Source: Botryosphaeria dothidea (lineage: Eukaryota > Ascomycota > Dothideomycetes > Botryosphaeriales > Botryosphaeriaceae). From it: DNA of 64,000 bases. Location: NCBI GenBank assembly GCA_011503125.2, contig WWBZ02000016.1:1178001-1242000 (forward strand), read 5' to 3'. This document shows positions 33,167 through 43,932 of this stretch, piece after piece. Below the pieces are notes generated by a model that worked only from the letters and a program-made list of their open reading frames with translations, had not been told where the DNA came from and did no database searches. Each line of letters begins with the position of its first letter. Within the stretch, counting starts at the first letter, position 1. A program made the translations under genes and the position numbers.

Positions 33167-35487
33167 TCAGCCATTGGTACTGGTTTTCCTGAACTCAGTC
33201 GTAACCACATTTCTGCCTTTGACAAATTCCATGTCACGGTAGAAATCCATAAGTCGGCGTTTGTAGATTGTAGCTACCTCATTGAATCGTACCGAGAATT
33301 TCTCTTTGTCCTCTTTCGAGCTGAAATTCAGCTTGACCCATCGCAAATCTTTCAAAGAATCGGGGTCAGGTTTCGGCGGAGGCTGCGAAACACCCAATGA
33401 GGCCAAGTTCCATGATTTGAGACCTTGCTTCGAGACGATACGGCGGGCTGGTAATGGGCCCTTGGAGTGCTCAATCACCGAGATAGCACAACGAGATCTG
33501 GGGAGACGGCAGTCGCAGGCCTGTTCGTTGATGAATATATCCTCGTCCATGTCGATAGATAGGAAAGAGAGAGAGCCACTTTTCTTAGATTCGAGAAATA
33601 GGACCAGTTTAGGAACCTCCGGCTTGTCCATGCGAGTGCCAATGGTTCCTGATCCAGTATCCAGCCGTGAAACATTTGTCCCAGTGAATATTGTGCTTGA
33701 AACGCTTCCTTCCATAGTGGAAAATGTTGCAGCAGACAATGTTGAGTCACGGCGCCATTTTTCCACGAAGCTCTTGTTTGGAGGAGAGGTGGATAACTTA
33801 GACATACGTCGTTCTGGGATTTCATTTGTCCTGAAATTGAGTCCCATGGGCGTTCTTGGGCTAACTGTGCTGCTTTGACTGCCTTCTTCTTGGCGTTGAT
33901 TCTGAGCGGAGCGCTTTCTTTGCCAGATCTGGACTCTTCCCTTGTCTTTGGTTGTCGACCCAGTCAAGGAGAACTTCGCTGAGCTGTGGCACTCGACATG
34001 CAAATACCCACGGTAAAGGACAGGTTTATACCCAGTCACAATCTCCTGGAACTTGAGAAGGTCGTCAATCTTGCCAAATGATGGAGATATTCCATTTGCA
34101 GATTCCTTGTCGCTCTTGAACTTGATGTTGAGGGCGGTAGATGCCGAACTCGGGCTTGCATAGATAGGGATCAGTTGGGCCTTGTCAAGGTATGCGTCGA
34201 AGCGATGGACATCGTTGATTTCTCGGTTCCCAGTGGTGGTACTCGCAATGTCCTGGACCTGAATGGTTCCATCAACATTCTGGAGCACTCTCAACTTGTG
34301 CGTGCTCCTGCCACCGTCGGCAGGTAGGGCGATATTCAGCAACTCTGTCAAGAAGACGCTATCGCTGTCGACCACACAGTCTTCACTTTCCTCGTCTTCC
34401 GTTTTCCAAATTCGGAACTCGTCGTTGGGCAGACGAAGGATGGTGCCCATATCCGGTTCGGGAGCGAGCGAAGCTACCCAACGGTCACAGTCTTTTGCAA
34501 GCCTGAAGTCCATCCTCTTGACGTACCGCTGCCACAGAGAGCCCTCTGGGAGTCGTCTGTACTCAGCGCTGTTCTTCATCTTGGCCATTATCCAAAGGCA
34601 CTTCATAAGGTTCAGGTAAGAATCTGTCTCGGAGGTGGAATTCCCCTCTTGGAAGTAGTACAAAAAGGCATCCATGCCAAGCTGTAAGGGAAAAGTTTCC
34701 GGATCTTGACATTCCGGGCGGTCTTGGATAAGGGCGCCGCTGAGCCTCGTGGCCAGGGCGTCCGGAACGCTAAGGGACGCGGAGAGCAGTCTCCTCTCTT
34801 CGGCTTGAGCATCGGTAGTGGGGCTGGTGAGGATTCCCTTGATTTCTTTCAATTCAACCATGACCTCGTCGTGGAGATCGAGGATGAGTCTGCGGATGTC
34901 GGCCAACATCTTCATCTCCAAGGGCTTCAGGACCATGAGGATCTTGACATTGTGGAAGGCGAGACGCTCGCGCAGCCTCGTCACTTCAGGCTCGACCTCG
35001 ATGTTCCAGACAATGTTCAAGACGAAGTTACGGCTGTCATGACGGAACTTTGCCTTGTCCCTCAGCAGCCTTTCACAGTCGGCGAGCGTCCTGTTGTAAT
35101 TGCCGAGGATCTGGTCGAGTGACTTGGTGTCGAGCAGCTCGTCATCGTCAAAAGACTGAAGCCGGTCTCGCTGAAGTTGGTCGCGTGCATTTTCGGTGAC
35201 CTTCTTGACTTTTTCGAGGTTCTTGCCGAGGTTCTGGATGGCGACGCCGAATTCGATGTACTGCTTGTCTGGAGGCAGGAACGAAAGTCAGTAAAATGCA
35301 GCGACGTCCGGCCGGCGAGGCGGGAAAGAGTGGGCCGGCGGCGGGCAGGGCCACGACCAACACCCCCACTGTCGCGCCATGTTCACTCACGCGCATTCTT
35401 CGCTTTGCTGAAGCCAGCCTCCCACAGCCAGTATGCCTTCTCGATTGTCTGCGCGAGCGCGCCAAGGGCCTGCAGAGTTTCGAACAT
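33167..35487 (-). CDS. Large conserved fungal protein of unknown function
   Basis: Not recognised by name. Two exons, 35487-35391 and 35268-33167, give 732 aa. The N-terminus (MFETLQALGALAQTIEKAYW) is a predicted amphipathic helix of the sort seen at the front of fungal NACHT or signal-transducing proteins. A coiled-coil region follows (EVTRLRERLAFHNVKILMVL), then DIRRLILDLHDEVMVELKEIKGIL. The middle is Ser/Thr-rich (SAATFSTMEGSVSSTIF). The C-terminal part, LVLFLESKKSGSLSFLSID to WVKLNFSSKEDKEKFSVRFNE, looks like a beta-rich, PH-like module. No nucleotide-binding or catalytic motif is visible. The start is supported by the short first exon with a consensus GTGAGT donor. Confidence 0.7.
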
Positions 35488-36202
35488 GGCGACAGCAGGT
35501 GAGGACTGGTGCTCGGTCGTCGATGCAGCTGCTGATAACCAGACGCCCAGCTCTCCCGCCGCCAGCCGGATTGTGAGGCGCGCGATCTGGGCGCGTCGCG
35601 CTGATGGCGAGGACGAGGGCGCGACCAGGCGGCACTCGTACAGGCAGCTGCGCCCTCGTCCTGCACCTGCCCTCAGCCGCATCCTCCATTGTGCTCCAAA
35701 CTTGACTGCACAGCCGCCGCCCGATAACCTCGCGCCCGGTCCCTATCGCTTGCTTGTCGCGACCCGGTCGACCTCTTCCGGCAAAGCTCCAACGCCCTCC
35801 CTCGGCACTCAGTCCATTTTGAGCTCCGGTATACCGGCCCCAAGACTGTGGCTGCACAACAACAGCTCAGATCGCTGCCGTGTGACCGGCATAGGCGGTT
35901 CCAACGCGCGCTTGGCCATGGCCGTGCCATCATCCCCCCGCTCTTGCACTATTCCTCGCGTGCATCCGCTGAGCTGGTCACTGCGCGCCATCACGGGTGG
36001 CTGTTCGGGTGCGACTCATTCCTGCATTAGTGAGGAGCAAGTGCTGCCTGTTGCCCTGGCCAGGCAGACTTGCCCGTCAGCCTCGCCGGCATGCAAGAAT
36101 GGTTAAGATATCGCTCTTGCCAGCCTCGTGCGAGCTTCGTGTTGATGATGGCTGCTGTCAACCCTGACAGCTGCAAGTTTCACTCGACCTTAATCCCTCA
36201 TC
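35488..36202. promoter_or_regulatory. Divergent intergenic region
   Basis: 715 nt between the hypothetical gene and the amino-acid permease; GC-rich near the left end. Frames here are not supported as genes. Confidence 0.45.
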
Positions 36203-38359
36203 ATGGCTGTTGACGAGGAGACCCGTGCCGAGGCCCTGTCCATCGGAGGGAGCATCGACCTGGATCTCGAGGACCGCCTGTACCTTGAGGCTCAAAGAGA
36301 CCCGGACCGCATTGCCAACAAGTTTTCGAGAGGCCCCCAACGCTTGGGGCTCTGGTCCATAATATGCATTATCATAAACAGGATGATGGGTATTTCAGTG
36401 CCACCTCAACCCCGTTCGAAGTTCAAGTCTGATGAATCCCAGGTAGTGGCATCTTCAAGACCCCCACGACCTTGATGAAGGGTACCCAGAGCGTCGGCGT
36501 CTCGTTGATGTTCTGGTTCTGCGGCGCCCTCGCCACGCTTGCCGGCGCCATGGTTTTCATCGAATTCGGCCTCACAACACCCAGATATCTTATCGATGGT
36601 CGCAAGGAGCCTGTTCCGCGTAACGGTGGAGAGCTGAATTACCTGCAGTTTCTATTCAAGCGGCCCAAATATTTCATCATCTGTGTCTATGGCCTCCTCT
36701 TCATCGTGATTGGGAATATGGCTGGCAACGCAATAGCTTTCGGTGATTACATTCTCACGGCAGCCGGCCAGGAAAATCCGAGCAGAGCTGCAGTGCGCGG
36801 CATCGCTCTTGGAATAGTCACCTTCACCTGCCTTCTGCACGGCATATGGAGGAAGGGCGGTATTTGGCTGAACAATATTTTCGCAGTGCTCAAGATCGCC
36901 ACTCTGATCTTCATCATCGTCGTCGGTTTCTGCGCACTCGGAGGCACCTTTGATGCCAAAGCGAATAACGCCAAAACCAACTACGCCATCGACCAATCCT
37001 TCAACAAGACCTCCAACTCGTCTTACGGCTATGCTGAAGGATTCCTCGCCGTCATATTTGCGTACACAGGCTTCAGTCAGTCAAACTACGTAAGCTGCTG
37101 AGTCCATAGTATCGATGTCCGCCACTGACAAATATCAGGTCCTCAGCGAAATTGACCAGCCGCGTAAAAAGTTCCGAAAGGGTGTCCTCATTGCCGTTGG
37201 CACTATGTGCGTCCTTTACATGTTGGTCAACGTTGCGTATGTAAGTAACGTCAATTCATACTCGGTCCCGGACAGGGCAAGGCTAACGCCAGGCAGCTGA
37301 TTGTGGTGGACAAAAACGACCCAGCGCTCAGTACCGGCGCCGACGTCTCGGAACTGTTCTTCAAGAATGCCTTCGGTCAGGGTGTAGCTCCTCAGGTCCT
37401 CAATGCCTTCATGGCTGTGTCGGGCCTTGGAAATATCATCGTCATGACTTTCACTGCGGCCCGCGTCAAACAGGAAATCGCCAAGGTACTCACCTACTCC
37501 GTCAGCTCCCATGAAATAAGCACTCTAATGCCTGTTTCCCATCTTGATTTAGGAGGGCATATTACCCTGGCCTAAGTTTTTCGGCCAAAACACCAACGTG
37601 TTCGGCCGGGTTTCCAACAGACTCCTGGGCCGGCCCATCCGTGACTCCAATTCAATCGAGGCCACACCTGTCGGCGCACTGACCTTGCACTGGACCTTCT
37701 CCGTCATTCTCATCCTCGCAACATGGGGCCAGTCCACAGAAGATGCGTACAACGTCCTGGTGCTTCTGTACTCGTACTGCATCGGCTCGATGCTCAACAC
37801 CGTCCTCGGCTTCGGGATGCTCTACCTCCGTCTCATCACCCTGCACCGCCGCCCCGATGACGCTCACAACCCGAAGGAAATCGACGAAAGCGACCATGCA
37901 GGACGCAGCAAGAGACGCCGCGGCTGGCGCGCCACGTCCCCATTCAACCACTACGTCTCAATCGCCAGCGCCTTCATCTTCGCCATCGCAAACCTCTACC
38001 CGCTCATCGGCAACTGGATCCCGCCGTCGACCATCACGTCCTCGTCGTCCTCCTCGCTCCGCTCCCTCGTCCCGAACTACCCGTGGTACCTCGTCCCCAC
38101 CGTCGGCTGGGCGCTTATCGGCTGCGGCACTCTCTATTGGCTCGCGTTCGTGTATGTCGTCCCGCAGATAGGACATCGCAAAGGGAAGGTGTTCGTTGTG
38201 GAACGTGAGCCATTTTTCCACGTTGAGCACGGCTATCACGTGCAGTGGCACGAGATTGTCAGTTTTAGCTGGGTGGTTAGGGGAGCCAGTGGTGGTGAGT
38301 CTGTGACAGCAGCTGGGGGCGGTGATGCTGGTGGGTGGGATCTGGACGAGCTGCGGTAG
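36203..38359 (+). CDS. APC-superfamily amino-acid permease (Mup1/LAT-like)
   Basis: Plasma-membrane amino-acid importer. Five exons (36203-36389, 36443-37089, 37139-37240, 37297-37485, 37553-38359). The TM1 glycine motif that binds the amino-acid carboxylate, GSGIFKTPTTLM, is created across the first intron. TM segments follow around GVSLMFWFCGALATLAG, YFIICVYGLLFIVIGNM, IATLIFIIVVGFCALGG and SYGYAEGFLAVIFAYTGF, the last with the usual TM6 helix break. The GILPWP loop after TM8 is also typical. Compared with general amino-acid permeases it is closer to the high-affinity methionine permease branch. The C-terminal tail is long and Gly-rich (VRGASGGESVTAAGGGDAGG) and cytosolic. Substrate not determined; methionine or a similar large neutral amino acid is a guess. 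Confidence 0.9.
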
Positions 38360-40701
38360 TTAACGACAGGATGGCGGAAGCTGAAGGGCGCAAAGAGAAA
38401 ACGCGAGCAAGGATTCGCGGGCTTTTTTCCGTGCGGCGGACGGGGAATGAAAGGTGTTGAGCCGCAGGAACATGGATGCGAGCCACGGAACCAGGGGGTC
38501 GCCAATACCGGCGTGTTGGTGACGAATCTTTCCTGGGAAGCTCGCTATTTATCCGGCATCTGGTGCTGATGTGATGTATCTCTTGTTACCTGCTCAGGCT
38601 CCATTGGTCTTGAGCGGACAGAGAGACTTCCGGCAAATGATTCCCGGCAAGTTGATGCGTCCCCGGTCTAGAAGCGCTTATGTTCCGTACGTGATATGCC
38701 AAGTTCTCACAGAACAGTTTGCACTAAGCAAGCGCAGAACACTGTTGACTAGTAGGGGAATAAGGTTTCAATAAACATGAGCGCTTCTGAGACTTTTAGT
38801 GACCTATCGGATAGGATAATTTGGAGACAAAGTAACGATTGAATGCGCTCTCGATCGATCTTCATCAGGGAACTCTGGGAGCGAATTTAGGAGAGAATCT
38901 CCTATCTAGCCAATCATCCGTCTGGGCATAGGCTGGTTCGATGAAGCTGATTCAATCAAGCATCTCACCAGAAGAACATTGTCCGATAGGATGATCTTCC
39001 TAACAACCTGCATGATTCCACGTCTCCGCTAACAGCAGCATTAGAACCGCATGAGGTTGGGCCGGATGGATGAGTGACACGATCTGATGGCGGCGATCGA
39101 TATACCTTGGGCATGTTGTGTGATCATCATCAAGCGCGAACATAAGGATCTACGAGTCTTGCTGAAGATGAGAAACATGTGTGCGCAGGAGAAGACTCCG
39201 CTCCAAGGGTTACTGGATGTCGCCTTCGTAGCGTAGAAGGCCTCGTGGCTTTGCGCCGAGCGAGTCAGAATCTGCAACGGTTCCATACTTACGGGGCTAT
39301 GTCGCGCAAATCCGGCATGCCCTTACTGATGTTGTTATGAATGAGTTGCCGTCAGCGCCTCGGCCCTCCCCAAAGATGATGGCCACCGAAACGAATTCAT
39401 TCGCCTCAACAGGACGACATGCAAGGCTTGACTTTCTATCGAGAAGAGAAAGAATCCGAGGGCTGGCATGTATCAGCGTCCGTTGTGCAGCGAAGCCATT
39501 AGGGCTATAAGAACGGGATCTCCGCTTTTCGGCACCCATGGGGTAAATTCGGAGGCGGTTCAAGCCGGTCTAGAGTGGCATGATCCTCCTCCATAGTACG
39601 ATCCCCTTCTCCATACTCCCCCAGCAGACCAACGAGACGGCTGCAATAGCCGGTCCAAACAAAAGATGTTCGCCCGAAATTCTGGACTGCCAAGGACTGT
39701 GATGCCTTCAATGGAAAGTATGCTGTTGACCGTCAAATGTGGCGTCTCGGAGGAACCCTATCTATTATCTGACTCTTCTCGGCAACTGCATCCCCCAATG
39801 GCACCTGAGTGTAACTACACGGCAGCAAAGATGATGCATCGTGTGTCACCTGCGTGCGCAGGTTGCTATTGCGTGTCGCGCTTGAGGGTCTGGAGACAGG
39901 GATATACCTTATGTCGGTCCTAGCGCAGTGAGACTCACAGAGTAGACGCGGTCCAACGAGCTTCTTTGCCGAGAAAAGAAGTAATTATCGTGAGATGTAC
40001 GTAAGTTGAGCTTGTTTGTGCAGGCAGTGGCTCCTGGAAGAGTCGCAAGAGACGCAATATCGACCACCGACAGAAAGGTCCAGGTTGCTGTATGTCATCT
40101 AGAAGCAATCATCGACCAGTCGAGAGCATGTCCGCGACGCGGGATTCTAGGTTACCTGAAAAAGCAAGGAGACCATTCTCTTGTTGTCAAACGCGCAGCC
40201 GCAGACAATTGCGATAGACCGAGCGCCTGGCGTTGCGGTGGTGGATGCCACTGGATCGGAGTCGTTTCCGACATCTTAACGGGAACGGTCCGCTCATCCC
40301 CGCACCACACATCGACGTCCTTTTTCAGCTATCAGCCCGAGTTTGATTTGTCGACGGATCGTCAGTAAGTGATGCTGACCGTCTTTGCCCACTGCTCGCA
40401 TTACAGCTGCACACGTCCTACCCAGGAATCCTGGCGCAATTCTGCCCAGCATGCAAGCAACCGGATGCATCATCACCCGATCCAGACCATCGTTGCTCCT
40501 GGAACCATTCCCGCTTTATGTACGTCATGCCTGGTTTTCACGGGAAGGCTGAAGGCTCCACTCAATTTTCCGCCACTTCGGCCCCCGAGATAACCTGCCG
40601 TCTTCGCTGTCACCCCGTCGAAACCCCTTTATCTTGCTTGGACATTCTCTGCCACCACATCGGCATAAGTCTGACCATCCAAGATCAACGTCCCAAATAT
40701 C
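38360..40701. other. Gene-free region of 2.3 kb
   Basis: No frame with a domain. The composition differs along it: 38760-39300 is AT-richer than neighbouring genes. It includes the promoter of the bZIP gene. I saw no terminal repeats or transposase remains. Confidence 0.5.
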
Positions 40702-41679
40702 ATGACAACCATAACAGAAAGTGTTTTTGCTTTCGACCCTCCGCGCAACTCGAGTGCCGACACGGTAGACCTCGGAGACTCAGAGGCATTGTCAAGCTCC
40801 TTCAGCAGCTTCTTTGATGATGCGTTCATGGGGAAGCTCGTTTCTGCTCGGTCGGGCAATCCAGGTGGCGACTTTCCGTTCGGCGTAAGAAGTCAAATAC
40901 CATCAGATCCCGGTGACCCGGGTGCCTCCCTGGAGACAGGCAACAAGACGGCATCTACTCATGGAATGCTTTCAGAATCATCCGAAGGGGACGCTTGCGA
41001 CCATGACGCTATGGATGCCGAAGTTTCAACGCGTGACGACGAGACAGACCGTACCACGGCGCCTCCTCAGGCTGCATCACCGGGCGGTAGTGAGCGTACC
41101 AGCTCAGAACGGTCCAAGAAATCGTCCTCATCGAGAAGGGGCCGCCCGAAGATAGTTATGGACGCAGAGAGAGCGCGGAGAAAGCGGGAACAGACTATGG
41201 AAAAGAACCGGATTGCAGCGAGCAAATGTCGGGAGAAGAAGAAGAATTGGATGGCCAAGATGGACGACCGACACCGGGACCTCTCCACACGGAATGAATT
41301 CCTGAAGGCCGAGATCCACAGCTTACGCAGCGCAATCCTCGGACTCAAAGAATTGGTTTTCCAACATATGGAGTGCGGGTACGCTCCGATCACGGAATAC
41401 GTGAAAGCCGAGGCGAAGGCAATACGATCTGGTGGCCACTCGCAAAATTGCACGTGGATTGCCATGGGGAGACCTCTTCCGCAGCACCATATTCATACCG
41501 GTACGTTGCCTTCCTTTGGGTCCTCTGATAGAATGTCAGAAGTACCTCGGCTGCAGAGTCGTGCAACGGCTACAGACGCTGGTGCGGAGTCCAATAGTTC
41601 GACAAGCTTGCGGTCCATGTCCGTATCGTCAGGAGTCGATTTGGACCAAATCCGGCTAGGGAGACAACACCGCGGGTGA
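40702..41679 (+). CDS. bZIP transcription factor (ATF/CREB-like)
   Basis: Nuclear DNA-binding regulator. Single exon, 325 aa. N-terminal acidic and Ser-rich region, then RRGRPK, an AT-hook-like stretch. The basic region at residues 161-185 carries NRIAASKCR (N169 to R177), the NxxAAxxCR pattern for ATF/CREB half-sites, followed by KKKNWMAKM. The leucine zipper shows Leu at 194, 201, 208 and 215. HMECGYAPITEYV comes after the zipper; the similar Cys-containing segment of AtfA-type factors is in a comparable place. The tail is Ser-rich. The family mostly controls stress and spore responses; a specific role here is not shown. Isolated between two long gene-free regions. Confidence 0.9.
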   Translation: MTTITESVFAFDPPRNSSADTVDLGDSEALSSSFSSFFDDAFMGKLVSARSGNPGGDFPFGVRSQIPSDPGDPGASLETGNKTASTHGMLSESSEGDACDHDAMDAEVSTRDDETDRTTAPPQAASPGGSERTSSERSKKSSSSRRGRPKIVMDAERARRKREQTMEKNRIAASKCREKKKNWMAKMDDRHRDLSTRNEFLKAEIHSLRSAILGLKELVFQHMECGYAPITEYVKAEAKAIRSGGHSQNCTWIAMGRPLPQHHIHTGTLPSFGSSDRMSEVPRLQSRATATDAGAESNSSTSLRSMSVSSGVDLDQIRLGRQHRG

Positions 41680-43078
41680 TGAAAATTCTGAGCAATGTCT
41701 TGTGGGGACGAGGATGTCCTGTCCGGTTAGGCCTTACTCCAGAGTGTGTTTCTTGGCACGATTTTTGAACAGATTCGGGATTCTGGTTTCCAAGTCGACT
41801 TTTTTTCTATTTCATGGCCGAAGGCAAGAGGATGTGGTTTTGTAATTTTTTGTTCTTTGGAGATACCAGCAGAATCACTGGGCGTGTGCGGGATAATCTA
41901 GGACTAGGCAGCACGGTCATGATATCTAACACAATCAGCCGTCTGAAGAAAACACACAGGAGTCAGTGAACTGCACTTCATTTCGAGAATACAGGGAAAA
42001 AGAAACAGGAATTGCCGGCGGCCTTGGGCAGTGTCGCATGGACCATCAGAGACGGTTGGCTCGGAGACAGCAGCTGCCACTGCGACGCGGAGAAGGTTCG
42101 AGAGGAGAGAAATGGTCGGTAAGGTTCGTAAAAGAGGGAGGCGGGCATGAGCGGCACCATAGGTGTCTGAGCACAGTACGCCGTCAACAATGCACTACGT
42201 CAGCGTTACTGACCAATGCAGAGGAGTGGGCACTCTAGCGCAAAGTGATCTGGATCCTGACCGGAGGAAGGTCCGCGCGGAGACTCTCGAATTGTTAAGA
42301 GCAAGGGATTGAGGATGCAAAACCACGGAATTCGGACTCTGGCTCAAATCCACAGTGAGTGCAGACGAAAGGAGACAAGAATGAGTGGAAAGCGAGCGAG
42401 TCCTCTACGTCAGAAGTGCCAAGCAAGGGGAGGTTAATCGGGTGTTCGGGGAGATGGAAGTCGGCTGGGAGAGGAGCGGTCGGAGATGGCTCCGCAGGCT
42501 GGATGCTTCGGCGGCGCCCGTGAAATTATCGAACAGCTTGTTGGAAACCCGGATGAGGCTCATCAAGGTGAGTGAGGCTGAACCGTTTCACGTGGCGGTT
42601 GCCGAATCAGCAGAATGCGTAGCAATCTTCGTTGCAGGGTCTCTGGGGTTGGTAGTGAGCGGATGGGTGGCAAGCGGCAGATCGATCAATCGAGGGCGGG
42701 GCCGTGGACGTGTAAATTGCTGTGGTGTGGTGTTCGGAGTATGCTGCGCGCTGTGGCGAATTTCCCCATTGGCCTGGACCCGACTCTGCCCATCGCCATC
42801 CCGACTCCTGCTGGCCTTCGCAAACACCAAGCCCGACACGGCGCACGGCTCAGCGGCGGGTTTCTGGGGCCAGACGACTCGCAATGGTCGCTGCTGCTTC
42901 ATTTGGGCCTGGGGCGGGTCAGGAAAGGACAGGGCAGCCAGCAATGCTTGACCGGGAAGCTGCAAGCCGTGCAGCTCGTCGACTTTGCCAGCTCAGTGGC
43001 TGCCGGGCGAGAGGCGCTACTTGACTGGGTCTGGATTCTGTCATACCTGCTCGCATCCCTTCCTAATCCCCACTCACC
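41680..43078. other. Gene-free region of 1.4 kb
   Basis: 3' flank of the bZIP gene and promoter of the short Zn2Cys6 gene. A GC-rich open frame spans 42615-43220 but has no domain and runs into the Zn2Cys6 start in another frame. Not called. Confidence 0.5.
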
Positions 43079-43932
43079 ATGTCGGCCGCCTTTCAACCAA
43101 AGCATCGCCAACACCCTCATCGAGAGCGGGCGCGAGCTGCCGGCTCCGCTGCTGCTGCTTCCGCGGCCATGTCGGTGCTGCCGGCGCCGGGTCCGTCTGG
43201 AAGGCCCGAGCCGGCACTGAGTCGCCGACAACAGCCAACCCAGGGAAAGCGCAACGGCATAACCCACGTCGCCTGCCGGCCGTGCCAGCGCCGGAAGCAA
43301 AAGGTGCTCTGACCTCCTCCAGAAGCGCCTTCCACCGCTCACTGACCTCTTTAGTGCGATGGACGGCGTCCCGTGTGCTCTCCCTGTCGCAAGAAGCCAT
43401 CTGACTGCCTGTACGATGCCGAGAGCGACCAGAGACGCACAACCGCCCTCAAGGCCCGCATACAAGACCTGAACAAAGAAGCTGAAGATCTCAAGGATAT
43501 CGTGAAAGGCATCGCCACCACCCCAAACCGTGATGCTGCTCTCGCAGCCGCTCGCACACTAGCCGCCACTGGTTTCAGACAAACCGCCAATGTCGCCGAT
43601 GCCTTCAGAAAAGAGCAGGCCACAGAGGATGAAGCCTCAAAACAAGAGGAGGGCACGGTAGCCGAACACATGGCCTGTACCCCTCTATGGACTGGATCTG
43701 CATCGATCTTGTACTCTCCCTGGTCTCATGGGGCCACGACCGACGCTGCTATCCACAATGGTCCTGGAAGAATGTCCTTCGAGCCGTGGTCCTTGCAAGC
43801 TCAGGCAGAATTGCTACAATTCGCACAGTCCGGATTGGACAATGATCCAGCAGAGGTAAGTATCCTTAGTTAATCGTGAGACGTTTCCGGCGGGCTTCGA
43901 TGAAACTCGTCGTCAATTTCCAGGAAGGCTAA
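43079..43932 (+). CDS. Short Zn2Cys6 protein, possibly truncated
   Basis: DNA-binding domain of a Zn2Cys6 factor. Exons 43079-43303 and 43355-43855 join within the zinc cluster to read ACRPCQRRKQKCDGRRPVCSPC, followed by KKPSDCLYDAE, so all six Cys are present. A coiled coil follows (TTALKARIQDLNKEAEDLKDIVKGI). After a consensus GTAAGT donor at 43856 the next acceptor gives Glu-Gly-stop; reading through also meets a stop within five codons. That yields about 244 aa with no fungal-specific TF domain. Either this is a short DNA-binding form, or the 3' exons were missed or decayed. A possible terminal exon at 44370-44505 (TTTTTCAG acceptor) is described separately. Target unknown. Confidence 0.68.

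Noticed and set aside
42615..43220. 201-aa plus-strand frame upstream of the short Zn2Cys6 gene
   Set aside because: No motif, Arg/Leu/Pro-rich, and overlaps the regulator start in another frame.
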